64,000 bases of DNA, taken from positions 620,001 through 684,000 of the forward strand of contig NZ_JACHMU010000001.1 in NCBI RefSeq assembly GCF_014205075.1. The letters run 5' to 3'. Positions 35,157 to 43,834 of this stretch are shown piece after piece (the first letter of the stretch is position 1; the number at the start of each line of letters is the position of its first letter). Under the pieces are notes generated by a model, which saw only the letters and a program-made list of their open reading frames with translations, ran no database searches and was not told the DNA's origin. The position numbers and the translations under genes were made by a program. Source of the stretch: Microbacterium ginsengiterrae (lineage in GTDB: Bacteria > Actinomycetota > Actinomycetes > Actinomycetales > Microbacteriaceae).

Positions 35157-37049
35157 TCAGCCGACGACCGGCACCCTCACCCCGGGGAGCGACCACGCGG
35201 CGAAGGAGGGACCATCGGCGCTGATGACGATCGATCCGTCTGCCGCCGTTGCCAGGACCGCGTCGCCGTACACCGGGGTGGCATCCCCGGCGCCCGGCAG
35301 GGCGCCGGCCGGGATCGCGGCATCCGCACCTCCACGGGTCGCGACGACGAGCATCGTCTCCTCCACGGATTCGCGGACGAAGATCAGCGTCTCCTCGTCG
35401 ACGTGCATCCAGCGCATTCCGCCGGTGCCGAGCACCGGGTGCTCGCGGCGCAGGTGCACGAGGTCGCGGTACAGCGCGAGGAACGGGGCGACGGATTCGT
35501 GGGACTCGCTCCCCCACGGCATCGGGGTGCGCGAGGCCTCACCGTCGGCACCGACCATGCCGAACTCGTCCCCGGCGAAGACCACCGGCAGACCGGGCAG
35601 GGTCATCGACAGCCCCGCCGCGACGGGAACAGTGCCCTCAGCGGCGTAGGTCGCGAAGCGTCCGGTGTCATGCGTGTCCAGCGGCTGCATGTTCCCCAGT
35701 CGCACCCGCCACGGGATGCCGGCGGTGAAGCGCGTGATGGCTGCGGCGACGTCTTCCGCCGTGTATGCGGGGATGCCGCCGATCGGCTGCCCGAAGAACC
35801 ACGGCTCGGTGCGGGTCTCCCCCTCGGCGGTCAGCCAGGGTTCCACCTCGTCACCGCGCAGCCAGCCCCACACCGGCCGGGTGAAGGAGGGGTAGGTCAT
35901 GGCGCCGTGCCATCCGTCGCCCTGCAGGTCGCTGATCGCGTCGTTGGTGGATTCACCGAGCAGCACGGCGTCCGGGTTGATCCGCAGCATGGTCTCGCGC
36001 AGGAGGCCGCGCACCTCGGCGTTGAGGTCGACGTCGCCGAGGCGACCGGTCATGTTCGCCACGTCGATGCGCCATCCGTCGGCGTTGTAGGGCGGCTGGA
36101 GCCACTTCGCGACGATCGAGTCGTCACCCGTGATGAACCGCTCGCGCAGCGCCGCGGACGACCAGTCGAACTTCGGCAGGGTCGGGGTCCCCAACCATGA
36201 TTCGTAGGCGGTGTTCGCATCGTCGGTGAAGTAGTAGTAGCTCTCCGTCTGGGCGCCGGGGTTTCCCCGCGCGCTACGGAACCATTCGTGGCGGTCCCCG
36301 GAGTGATTGCTCGTGAGATCGCCGATGACGCGGATGCCGCGCGCGTGCGCCTCCTCGATGAGGCGGACGTACGCCTCATCGCCCCCGAGCAGCGGGTCGA
36401 CGCGGTCGAAGCTCGACGCGTCGTAGCGGTGGTTGGACGCGGCGGGGAAGATCGGCGTGAGGTACAGGACGTTCACGCCGAGCGAGACGAGGTGATCGAG
36501 GTGCTCGATGATTCCTGGAAGGTCGCCGCCGTAGAACTGCTGGGACCTCCCGGGGAGCACCGGATCGACGGGGTCGTCCCACTGTGCGGGGATGGCCCAT
36601 TCGGGCGTCTCGTGCTCGTCCGCCTGCGCGGACCGCGCGAACCGGTCGGGGAACACCTGGTACATGACGCTCTCGTTCAACCAGGCGGGCGGTGCGGGGT
36701 GCGCCACGAGGGCGAAGTCCTCCGCATCGAGGGTCTCTCCGCGGTGGAGCCCCGACTGGTTGAGCCACTCGACCGTCCCGTCCTCGTGCAGGAGCACGAA
36801 GCGGTATCCGTGGCGGCGGTTGCGCACCGTGACGGGCGCTTCCCACCACTCCCAGCCGTCGGCCTCGCCGATCCTGTGCGCGGTCGTCCACTCCGGCTCA
36901 TGGTCCGGGTTCGAGCGGGTGCGGACGGCCGCGAGCGGTCCGTACCCGCTCGGCACGCGCAGGCGAACGGTCACGACGTCGCCGAGCTCCGGCGCGGAGT
37001 CCGAGACGTGGAGGGCGGAACCGTCGTGGTGCGGGAGGAGGGGGGTCAT
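35157..37049 (-). CDS. cytoplasmic GH13 alpha-glucan hydrolase (neopullulanase/cyclomaltodextrinase-like)
   Basis: A 630-aa glycoside hydrolase family 13 enzyme with no signal peptide, so it acts inside the cell on imported maltodextrins. The first 120 residues form a beta-sandwich-like CBM34-type domain. The TIM barrel shows all four GH13 regions: DLTSNHSGDRHEWF near 245, GWRIDVAN near 328 with the nucleophile Asp, LLGESTND near 363 with the acid Glu, and PLDTHDTGRF near 458 with the third Asp. Exact specificity (cyclodextrin, pullulan or maltodextrin) cannot be told. It lies 30 bases after malG in the same operon. Confidence 0.92.
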   Translation of the reverse strand: MTPLLPHHDGSALHVSDSAPELGDVVTVRLRVPSGYGPLAAVRTRSNPDHEPEWTTAHRIGEADGWEWWEAPVTVRNRRHGYRFVLLHEDGTVEWLNQSGLHRGETLDAEDFALVAHPAPPAWLNESVMYQVFPDRFARSAQADEHETPEWAIPAQWDDPVDPVLPGRSQQFYGGDLPGIIEHLDHLVSLGVNVLYLTPIFPAASNHRYDASSFDRVDPLLGGDEAYVRLIEEAHARGIRVIGDLTSNHSGDRHEWFRSARGNPGAQTESYYYFTDDANTAYESWLGTPTLPKFDWSSAALRERFITGDDSIVAKWLQPPYNADGWRIDVANMTGRLGDVDLNAEVRGLLRETMLRINPDAVLLGESTNDAISDLQGDGWHGAMTYPSFTRPVWGWLRGDEVEPWLTAEGETRTEPWFFGQPIGGIPAYTAEDVAAAITRFTAGIPWRVRLGNMQPLDTHDTGRFATYAAEGTVPVAAGLSMTLPGLPVVFAGDEFGMVGADGEASRTPMPWGSESHESVAPFLALYRDLVHLRREHPVLGTGGMRWMHVDEETLIFVRESVEETMLVVATRGGADAAIPAGALPGAGDATPVYGDAVLATAADGSIVISADGPSFAAWSLPGVRVPVVG

Positions 37050-37079
37050 GTCGTGCTCCTTCGTTCTGTGCGGCATCCG

Positions 37080-38015
37080 CTACTTGACGCTTCCGGCGGT
37101 GAGGCCGCCGACGATGTACTTCTGCAATGCGAGGAAGAGCGCCACGGGGAGGATGGCGGCGAGCACGGCGCCGGCGGCGAACACGCTCCAGTTCTTCGAG
37201 AACTCGTCCGCGACGAACTTGTACAGGCCGACGGCGAGGGTCTGCTTGTCCGGGTCGATGAGGATGACGCTGGCGAGGACGAACTCGCTGCAGGTCCCGA
37301 TGAAGCTCAGCAGGCCCACGACCGCGAGGATCGGAGCCACCAGACGCAGGATGATCGTGAAGAAGATGCGGGCGTGACCTGCCCCGTCGATCTTGGCGGC
37401 CTCGTCGATCGATGCGGGGACGGTGTTGAAGAAGCCGTACATGAGGTACGTGTTCGCACCGAGCGCACCACCGAGGTAGACCATGATCAGGCCGATCTGC
37501 GAGTTCAGTCCGATCGCAGGGAAGATGTCGCCGATGCGGACCATCAGCAGGAAGATCGCGACCATCGCGAGCATCTGCGGGAACATCTGCACCACCAGCA
37601 GTGCCGTGAGGCTGAATCGCCGTCCGGTGAACCGCATGCGCGAGAAGGAGTACGCCGCCAGAGCGCCGAGGATCACTGTGAAGAACGCCGTGATCAGTCC
37701 GATGAGCAGGGTGTTCATGAACCAGGCGCCATAGGGGTGCCTGCTGGAACCGAACAGGGAGGCGTAGCTGGAGAAGTCGAAGTTGCTGAACAGCGCGTTC
37801 GCGGTGAGCAGGGTTCCGCCGGGGTTCAACGATGCCGAGAAGACATACAGAAGAGGGAAGATCGCGAACACGCCGATGACGACGCCGACGATGTGGCGCC
37901 AGCCGGTCTCGCGGAAGTACTTCTTGAACGGGCGACGCGGAGCGGGCGCTGCCTCGCCACGTCGGGATCCGCGCGTCACGATCGCGGTGGTGGATTCGTC
38001 CTTGACGGAGGTCAT
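37080..38015 (-). CDS. maltodextrin-type ABC transporter permease, MalG-like
   Basis: A 311-aa inner-membrane permease with six helices after a 40-residue polar N-terminus. The EAA loop that contacts the ATPase is visible in DEAAKIDGAGHARIFFTII near residue 205. Family: MalG-like CUT1 carbohydrate permease. One base separates it from malF. No ATPase gene is in the locus, so it presumably uses a shared MsiK/MalK ATPase encoded elsewhere, as is known in other actinobacteria. Confidence 0.93.
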   Translation of the reverse strand: MTSVKDESTTAIVTRGSRRGEAAPAPRRPFKKYFRETGWRHIVGVVIGVFAIFPLLYVFSASLNPGGTLLTANALFSNFDFSSYASLFGSSRHPYGAWFMNTLLIGLITAFFTVILGALAAYSFSRMRFTGRRFSLTALLVVQMFPQMLAMVAIFLLMVRIGDIFPAIGLNSQIGLIMVYLGGALGANTYLMYGFFNTVPASIDEAAKIDGAGHARIFFTIILRLVAPILAVVGLLSFIGTCSEFVLASVILIDPDKQTLAVGLYKFVADEFSKNWSVFAAGAVLAAILPVALFLALQKYIVGGLTAGSVK

Positions 38016-38016
38016 G

Positions 38017-39639
38017 TCAGTTCAGCTCCTCGAGTGCCTTGGTCCGCCGGAACGCGATGACCGAGATCGTCGCGACGAGGATGAAGATGATGATCGAGAA
38101 GGCGCTGGCGAGCCCGTAGTCGGAGCTCGAGCCGACGAAGGCGACCTTGTAGACCATCGTGATCAGGATGTCGGTGGCGCCGACGTTCACGTTCGCGGAT
38201 GCGTCGCGAGGCCCGCCGCCGGTGAGCATGTAGATGAGGCTGAAGTTGTTGAAGTTGAAGGCGAACGACGAGATCAGCAGCGGGGCGACCGAGACGAACA
38301 GGAGCGGCAGCTTGATCGAGCGGAACACCTGCCATGCACCGGCGCCGTCCACCCTGGCCGCCTCCTGGACGTCCTCAGGGATGGCCTGGAGCGCTCCGGT
38401 GCAGATGAGGAACATGTAGGGGAAGCCGAGCCACAGATTGACGATGAGGATGCTGATCTTCGCCAGCCACTCGTTCGTCAACCACGGGATGTCCGCTCCG
38501 CCGAAGAGCACGACGTTGAGGAAGCCGAACTCCTGGTTCATCATGCCCGCCCAGACGAGAGCGGAGAGGAAGCCGGGGAACGCGTAGGGCAGGATCATCA
38601 CGATCCGGTAGTACTTCTTCGACTTCATCCGCGGGTCGTTGAACACGATCGCCACGAAGAGCCCGAGCGCGAAACAGGTGAGCACCGACAGGATCGCGAA
38701 GGCGAACGTCCAGACGAGAACAGAGAAGAAGGGACCGCGGATGGAATCCTCCGCGAAGGCCCTGACGAAGTTGTCGAAGCCGACGTTGATCTGCCAGCCG
38801 GGCCGCAGCTCCGCCCCGTCCTCGGCGGTGAATGCCCCGGTGCCGATGTCGGAGTAGACCACGCCGGTCCTCGTGTCCGTCATCGTCCCCGCCGCCTCGT
38901 CGTACACGAGGTTGGAGACGTACACGTACGCCATCGAGCCGTCCGGGGTGCGCAGAGCACCATCGTTCGGGTCGTCGCTGATCGGCACCGACATGTCGCC
39001 GATGGCCTTCTGGTTGGCGACGATGTCCGCGAACCCGAGCGTGTTGTACCCGGCGAGGCCGACGGCTTTGCCGCCGTCGATGTCCGCGCCGTCGACGGGC
39101 TCGAGCGGACGCTCCTCGCCGCCGAGCAGGACGTCGCCGTCGGGTTCGGTGACGAGGAAGGAGTATTCGCCGAGCTGCTCGACGATCGTCAGGGCGTAGG
39201 CAGGGGAATCAGGGACGCGCTCCTGCGCGGACAGCATGAGCGCGTTGACCGCACTGCCCTTGTCGCTGTTGTGGCCCGTGCCGTAGTTCGTGAAGGCGAC
39301 GTACCCGGTGTACAGCGCCGCGAACACCTGGAAGACGAACAGGAAGATGAGCCCGGGGACGAGGTACTTCGCCGGCAGGTTGCCTCGGCTGAAGTACACC
39401 CAGTTGGCGAAGCCGGTCACGAGCAGCACGATCGCTGCAGGGACGAGTTGGTCGCTGCGCCAGAGCACGAAGATCGCGTAGACCGCGAGGGCATCGATGA
39501 GACCGAGGGCGATCACCTTGAACAGCATCAGCTTCCAGCCGATGCCCGCGTGATCGGCGATGTTCGCCGCGCGCTTGCGGTTGCGGCGTCGGTCGGCGGA
39601 CAGCTCCGTGTCGCGATCTTCTGTCGTTGGCGTCGTCAT
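38017..39639 (-). CDS. maltodextrin-type ABC transporter permease, MalF-like
   Basis: A 540-aa permease. Three N-terminal helices precede a large extracytoplasmic insertion of roughly 180 residues, as in enteric MalF; the permease core then carries the EAA loop EAARVDGAGAWQVFRSIKLP near residue 435. MalF-like CUT1 family. The partner permease follows and the binding protein precedes it. Confidence 0.94.
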   Translation of the reverse strand: MTTPTTEDRDTELSADRRRNRKRAANIADHAGIGWKLMLFKVIALGLIDALAVYAIFVLWRSDQLVPAAIVLLVTGFANWVYFSRGNLPAKYLVPGLIFLFVFQVFAALYTGYVAFTNYGTGHNSDKGSAVNALMLSAQERVPDSPAYALTIVEQLGEYSFLVTEPDGDVLLGGEERPLEPVDGADIDGGKAVGLAGYNTLGFADIVANQKAIGDMSVPISDDPNDGALRTPDGSMAYVYVSNLVYDEAAGTMTDTRTGVVYSDIGTGAFTAEDGAELRPGWQINVGFDNFVRAFAEDSIRGPFFSVLVWTFAFAILSVLTCFALGLFVAIVFNDPRMKSKKYYRIVMILPYAFPGFLSALVWAGMMNQEFGFLNVVLFGGADIPWLTNEWLAKISILIVNLWLGFPYMFLICTGALQAIPEDVQEAARVDGAGAWQVFRSIKLPLLFVSVAPLLISSFAFNFNNFSLIYMLTGGGPRDASANVNVGATDILITMVYKVAFVGSSSDYGLASAFSIIIFILVATISVIAFRRTKALEELN

Positions 39640-39672
39640 CGATTACCTCTGCTGGTCTGCGAGCGGGCGGAC

Positions 39673-39703
39673 GAGGGCGGCATCCGAGACGGATGCCGCC
39701 CTC
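39673..39703 (-). other. hairpin between malE and malF
   Basis: GAGGGCGGCATCCG pairs perfectly with CGGATGCCGCCCTC around AGA, 10 bases after malE. Such stems commonly stabilise the binding-protein message so that more of it is made than of the permeases. Confidence 0.7.
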
Positions 39704-39713
39704 TGCGAACTGA

Positions 39714-40949
39714 TCAGCCGATCGCAGCCTGGATGTCGGCTGCCATCTTGGCCCACAGGGATGCCGGGTCTCCGCCGTTGATGATCGCGGTCTCGGTCAC
39801 ACCCCAGAACTCCCACACGGCTCCCATCTCGGGGATGCTCGGCATCGGGACGGCGTTGGCGCCGACCTCACCGAATCCGGCGGTGATCGGGTCGCCGGCC
39901 ACAGCGGCCTCGAATGCCGAAGTCAGGGCGGGCGCGCGGCCACCGACCTCATACAGAGCGGTCTGCACGTCTTCGCTGCCGATGTAGTTCACGAGGAACT
40001 CGTTGGCCGCGAGGCGGTTCTCGCTCTCGGCGCTGAGGAAGAAGCCCTGCACGCCGGCGAACGGCTGGGCGTCCTCACCACCGGCGGACGGGATCGGGTC
40101 GACGGCGATGTCCAGGCCGGCGTCGATGGCATCCGGAGCGTTCCACGGACCGGTGAGGAAGAACGGCGACTTGCCGGAGTTGAAGTTCTCCTTGGCGAGG
40201 TCACCGGTGATGTTCGTGTTGAGGACGCCGGCGGCGCCCTGCTCGCCCAGCCAGGTGGCGAAGGCGGTGCCGCCCTCGTTGCCGATCTGCAGGTCGGCCG
40301 GGTCATAGCTGCCGTCGGATGCTGTTCCGAAGACCGGTGCGCCGAAGGACGTCTGGAACGGGTACAGGTGGTAGGGATCGGCCGCTTCGGGGTCGAGGCC
40401 GACGAGGAACGGGTACTCGGTGCCCGCAGCCTCGCCCTTGGCGATCATGTCGGCGAAGTCGGTGGGCGCCTCCGGCACGAGCTCGGTGTTGCGCAGCAGC
40501 GCGATGTTCTCGATCGCGTAGGGGACGCCGTAGGTCTGACCCTCGTAGCTCCACGCGTCGATCGCGACCTGCTCGAACTCTGCGGCCTTGTCGCCCAGCT
40601 CCACGGGAGCGACCACACCGTTGGTGGACAGCACGCCCAGCCAGTCGTGCGCGCCGACGGCGACGTCGGGTCCTTCTCCGGTGGGGACCTGCTGGACGAA
40701 CTGGTCGCGGATCTCGCCGAACTCCTTCTGGACGAGGGACACCTTGACGCCGGTGTCCTCGGTGAAGGCCTCGGCGGCATCCTCGAGCACGCCCGCACGG
40801 TCGGCGTCGACCCACACCGTGATCTCGCCCGAGAAACCGGCGTCGCCGGAGTCGGACTCTCCGCTGTTGCCCGCGCATCCTGCGAGCGTCAGCGTGGACA
40901 CGGCCGCGATCGCGCCGAAGGCGACGATGCTCTTCTTGTTCACCCTCAT
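39714..40949 (-). CDS. maltodextrin-type substrate-binding lipoprotein, MalE-like
   Basis: A 411-aa solute-binding protein. The signal peptide ends in a lipobox, STLTLAGCAGNSG near residue 22-26, so it is membrane-anchored outside. The body fits the cluster 1 family (GEITVWVDADRAGVLEDAAE, TGVKVSLVQKEFGEIRDQFV, FSGKSPFFLTGPW-like NSGKSPFFLTGPWNAP). Start ATG at 40949 is chosen as the signal peptide begins there. It is the first gene of the mal-type operon, directly after LacI-type operators. Confidence 0.94.
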   Translation of the reverse strand: MRVNKKSIVAFGAIAAVSTLTLAGCAGNSGESDSGDAGFSGEITVWVDADRAGVLEDAAEAFTEDTGVKVSLVQKEFGEIRDQFVQQVPTGEGPDVAVGAHDWLGVLSTNGVVAPVELGDKAAEFEQVAIDAWSYEGQTYGVPYAIENIALLRNTELVPEAPTDFADMIAKGEAAGTEYPFLVGLDPEAADPYHLYPFQTSFGAPVFGTASDGSYDPADLQIGNEGGTAFATWLGEQGAAGVLNTNITGDLAKENFNSGKSPFFLTGPWNAPDAIDAGLDIAVDPIPSAGGEDAQPFAGVQGFFLSAESENRLAANEFLVNYIGSEDVQTALYEVGGRAPALTSAFEAAVAGDPITAGFGEVGANAVPMPSIPEMGAVWEFWGVTETAIINGGDPASLWAKMAADIQAAIG

Positions 40950-40990
40950 TGGTGTTGCCTCTCTTAGTGCTGGTGGCTGCTCGCATGTAC

Positions 40991-41004
40991 TGCAAGCGCT
41001 TACA
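40991..41004 (-). promoter_or_regulatory. LacI-family operator O1 upstream of malE
   Basis: TGCAAGCGCTTACA: near-perfect palindrome with the LacI/GalR core AAGCGCTT. It lies at the start point, directly after the -10 of the malE promoter, so a bound repressor would block initiation. Confidence 0.78.
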
Positions 41005-41033
41005 GTATGCATGGTCGCGCTTACACATGGCAA
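41004..41033 (-). promoter_or_regulatory. malE promoter
   Basis: On the minus strand TTGCCA, 18 nt, CATACT. The spacer contains a half-operator (GCGCTTACA on plus, 41018-41026), and O1 abuts the -10. The start point would be near 40997, with a leader of about 48 nt. Confidence 0.65.
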
Positions 41034-41088
41034 TGTCTTTCGCCGCTGATATCAAGCTGTGACCGAACGGTGTGCGGGGATGATGCCG

Positions 41089-41102
41089 TGGAAGCGCTTC
41101 CA
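41089..41102 (-). promoter_or_regulatory. LacI-family operator O2 upstream of malE
   Basis: TGGAAGCGCTTCCA, a perfect 14-bp palindrome with the same core as O1, about 98 bp from it centre to centre. The spacing suits looping by a dimer-of-dimers or two separate sites. The regulator gene is outside the window. Confidence 0.78.
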
Positions 41103-41172
41103 AGGCGGGTCGGGCCGACGGGGCACCGTACGCATGCCCCCGCACCGCCCGGCGCAAACGGACATGCTCGGG

Positions 41173-41178
41173 TAGATT
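41173..41178 (+). promoter_or_regulatory. -10 element, leaderless start of yajQ
   Basis: TAGATT ends 6 nt before the ATG at 41185. Confidence 0.58.
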
Positions 41179-41184
41179 TGCAAC

Positions 41185-41676
41185 ATGGCTTCGGACTCCA
41201 GTTTTGACATCGTCAGCAAGGTCGACCACCAAGAGGCGGAGAACGCCCTCAACCAGGCGCGCAAGGAGGTCGAGCAGCGCTACGACTTCAAGGGCACCGG
41301 TGCATCGGTGGAGTGGAGTGGCGAGTCCATCCTGATCAAGGCGAACACCGAGGAACGGGCCAAGGCCGTCCTCGACGTCTTCCAGTCGAAGCTCATCAAG
41401 CGCGGGATCTCGCTGAAGAGCCTCGAGTCCGGCGAGCCCTTCGCCAGCGGCAAGGAGTTCCGCATCGTCTCCACGCTGAAGGACGGCATCTCCTCGGAGA
41501 ACGCCAAGAAGATCTCCAAGATCATCCGCGACGAGGGCCCCAAGGGCGTGAAGAGCCAGATCCAGGGCGACGAACTGCGCGTGCAGTCCAAGAGCCGCGA
41601 CGACCTGCAGTCCGTCATCGCCCTGCTCAAGGGCTCTGACCTCGACATCGACCTGCAGTTCATCAACTACCGCTGA
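41185..41676 (+). CDS. yajQ: YajQ-family nucleotide-binding protein
   Basis: A 163-aa UPF0234/YajQ protein: [40 protein letters not shown] and [20 protein letters not shown] are the family landmarks. Members elsewhere bind cyclic di-GMP or nucleic acid; the role here is not established. ATG is preceded by a leaderless-type -10 and no Shine-Dalgarno. Read divergently from malE across the shared operator region, whose O2 lies 83 bp before the start. Confidence 0.9.
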   Translation: MASDSSFDIVSKVDHQEAENALNQARKEVEQRYDFKGTGASVEWSGESILIKANTEERAKAVLDVFQSKLIKRGISLKSLESGEPFASGKEFRIVSTLKDGISSENAKKISKIIRDEGPKGVKSQIQGDELRVQSKSRDDLQSVIALLKGSDLDIDLQFINYR

Positions 41677-41828
41677 GACAAGCCACCACGGCTCTGCCTG
41701 AGCGACTCCGCGTCGCACCCCGACCGCGACAACCACGGCATCGGCTGCGAATGGTCCTGACCGGCGGAATCGTCTCTGCCCCATAAGCCACCCTTGCCGT
41801 CGGCGTCCGCGTCAGCAGAATGGGTTGC

Positions 41829-42332
41829 ATGACGGACAGTAACGCACCCCGCCAGCTGCGCCTGGTCATCGAGACCGACGACTTCGACAGCACGCTGCGC
41901 TTCTATCGAGACGTCCTCGGCATGCCCGAGCAGCTCGCCTACTCGAAGGAAGACGACAACAGGGTCGCCATCCTCCACGCAGGCGTCGCGACGATCGAAC
42001 TCGCGACGCGGAATCACGCCAGGAGCATCGACGACATCGAGGGAGCGCCGCATGCGCCGGGCACCCTGCGGCTCGCGCTCGAAGTGACCGACACCGAGGA
42101 TGCCGTGGCCACCGTGCGCGACGAAGGTGTCGAGGTGATCGCCCCGCCCGTGCGCACACCGTTCCAGAGTCTCAACGCCCGGGTTCAGGGCCCTGCGGGC
42201 TGGCAGGTGACGTTCTTCCAGGAACTGGAGTCGCCTGAGCAGCGCGCCGAACGCGAAGGCTCCGCCACCACCGACGATGAGCGGGCTCAGCCGGAGCGAC
42301 CTCGACCCTGTTCGCGGCCGCCCACCCCGTGA
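41829..42332 (+). CDS. VOC family protein
   Basis: A 167-aa protein: the vicinal-oxygen-chelate domain spans about residues 8-130 (LRLVIETDDFDSTLRFYRDV, GVATIELATRNHARSIDDI, RVQGPAGWQVTFFQEL). The final 35 residues (from SPEQRAEREG on) look disordered and are encoded over the tail of the convergent hydrolase gene, an overlap of 161 bases. Start at 41829, supported by CAGAAT 7 nt upstream. Substrate unknown. Confidence 0.8.
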   Translation: MTDSNAPRQLRLVIETDDFDSTLRFYRDVLGMPEQLAYSKEDDNRVAILHAGVATIELATRNHARSIDDIEGAPHAPGTLRLALEVTDTEDAVATVRDEGVEVIAPPVRTPFQSLNARVQGPAGWQVTFFQELESPEQRAEREGSATTDDERAQPERPRPCSRPPTP

Positions 42333-43353
42333 CCCATCGGTCCAGCCGTGCGTAGGCGTCATCGCGGGCCTTCTTGCGCGAGAGGAAGACGTCGTGCAGT
42401 GCGCCGTCGATGCGCTCGACCGTGACCGACGCGCCGAGCTTGAGGGAGCGGTGGGCGATGTCCTCGACGACCAGCACGGTGTCAGCGGAGGTGAGCTCGT
42501 CCGACCACCGCGTCGGCACCGCGGATCGTGCAGACAGCAGCACGCACACCGGAACGGGGATGCCGAGGCCCTCGGCCACCGCCCTGTGCCCACGGAGGAT
42601 CGCGCTGAGCCAGCCTGCGTGCACAGGCATGGCAGGAACAGGGCGCCACTTCGGATCGGTCTCCATGAGGTCGTCGGAGTCGGCCACGGCCGCCTGCGCG
42701 CGAGCATAGAAACCGAGGTCGATCTGCGGCGCGGAGTCGAGCGGCCGCAGTCGCGCCTGCAGATCGACCACCGGCGTGATCGCCGCGCGCAGCGGCGCGA
42801 TCTGGAACTCCAGCCACGGCGAGTTCAGGATCACGGCATCCACCAGGTCGGGGTGCCGTGCAGCCCACAGGCTCAGCACGAGCCCGCCCGTGGAGTGCCC
42901 GACGAGGATGAGTCGACGGCGACCGCCGGTGGCCGGAGCATCCGCTGTCATGACATCGAGCGCCGCGCGGATGTCCTCGTCGTAGGTCTCCAGGTGCGAC
43001 ACGTAACCGGGCGTCTGTCCCTCGCGCAGACTTCTGCCGTACCGGCGAAGGTCCAGCGCGAAGAACCGGGCGCCCTTCGCGGTCCAGAACCGCGCAAGGC
43101 GCTTCTGGAAGAAGTAATCCGACCAGCCGTGCACGTACAGCACATCCACGCCGTCGAGCATCGGTCGAGCATCCTCCACCGCCACGCCGCGCACGCGCCT
43201 CGAGAATCGCTCCCACCCGTTCGGTCGTGGTGCCGACGGCTCAGGCAAGGCCCGCACCAGCGTCGCCTCGACGTCCCCCTGATCATCCGGGCCGAGGCGC
43301 AGCGTCCGCTGCTCGAACTCGTCGCCGAGGACGTCGGGCATCCAGGTCGTCAT
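42172..43353 (-). CDS. alpha/beta hydrolase
   Basis: A 393-aa serine hydrolase of the lysophospholipase/monoglyceride-lipase-like group. The oxyanion region shows VLYVHGWSDYFFQKRLARFW near residue 73, the nucleophile elbow is LVGHSTGGLVLSLW near 150, and the catalytic His is in DGALHDVFLSRK near 340. No signal peptide, so it is cytoplasmic. The last 45 residues are basic and Pro-rich and overlap the VOC gene. ATG at 43353 is supported by TAGTGT 7 nt upstream. Confidence 0.86.
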   Translation of the reverse strand: MTTWMPDVLGDEFEQRTLRLGPDDQGDVEATLVRALPEPSAPRPNGWERFSRRVRGVAVEDARPMLDGVDVLYVHGWSDYFFQKRLARFWTAKGARFFALDLRRYGRSLREGQTPGYVSHLETYDEDIRAALDVMTADAPATGGRRRLILVGHSTGGLVLSLWAARHPDLVDAVILNSPWLEFQIAPLRAAITPVVDLQARLRPLDSAPQIDLGFYARAQAAVADSDDLMETDPKWRPVPAMPVHAGWLSAILRGHRAVAEGLGIPVPVCVLLSARSAVPTRWSDELTSADTVLVVEDIAHRSLKLGASVTVERIDGALHDVFLSRKKARDDAYARLDRWVTGWAAANRVEVAPAEPAHRRWWRSLRVRRAAQATPVPGRTSPASPQGPEPGR

Positions 43354-43360
43354 GTCATAC

Positions 43361-43366
43361 ACACTA
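43361..43366 (-). promoter_or_regulatory. -10 element, leaderless start of the alpha/beta hydrolase
   Basis: On the minus strand TAGTGT ends 7 nt before the ATG at 43353. Confidence 0.48.
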
Positions 43367-43423
43367 TCGACCACCGCCGGGCACCCTATGCTGAGGCCAC
43401 GACCACCGGAAGGACCCGAATCC

Positions 43424-43831
43424 ATGTCGCCACTTCGCCGCCCCCTGCTTCGCACCGGCGCACTCGCCCTGGCTGCAGGCACCATGATCGCGCTCGTCGG
43501 ATGCGCCGCATCGGACGACGCCGCAGACGCTGGCAGCACCGGCACGATCACCCCGGTGATCGTCGACATCAACGAGATCGACGGCACCACGATCCAGGTC
43601 GTCGAGGGGAACGTCATCGACCTGACCGGCGACGACGACACCTACCTGGACTGGACCGCCGACATCGCCGACACCTCGGTCGTCGAGTTCACCCCTGGCA
43701 AGGATGACGGCAGCGCACAGTTCAACCCCGGCCTCACGGCTCTGAGCCCCGGCGAGAGCGAGGTCGCCCTCGACAACTCCGCCAGCGGCGACACCGTCAC
43801 CTTCACGGTCGAAGTGACCGCGAAGGACTGA
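43424..43831 (+). CDS. small secreted lipoprotein
   Basis: A 135-aa protein with a signal peptide ending in a lipobox (TMIALVGCAASDD, Cys near residue 27) and an acidic beta-rich domain after it (GTITPVIVDINEIDGTTIQV, FTVEVTAKD at the end), which looks like an Ig-like or protease-inhibitor-like fold. No family assigned. ATG at 43424 has the AAGGACCCGAATCC ribosome site and TATGCT about 30 nt upstream. It converges on the ferredoxin reductase gene with only 3 bases between. Confidence 0.8.
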   Translation: MSPLRRPLLRTGALALAAGTMIALVGCAASDDAADAGSTGTITPVIVDINEIDGTTIQVVEGNVIDLTGDDDTYLDWTADIADTSVVEFTPGKDDGSAQFNPGLTALSPGESEVALDNSASGDTVTFTVEVTAKD

Positions 43832-43834
43832 CGC

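Noticed and set aside
41677..41828. Possible RNA gene between yajQ and the VOC gene
   Set aside because: No cloverleaf or stable fold found by eye; only the VOC promoter-like hexamer.
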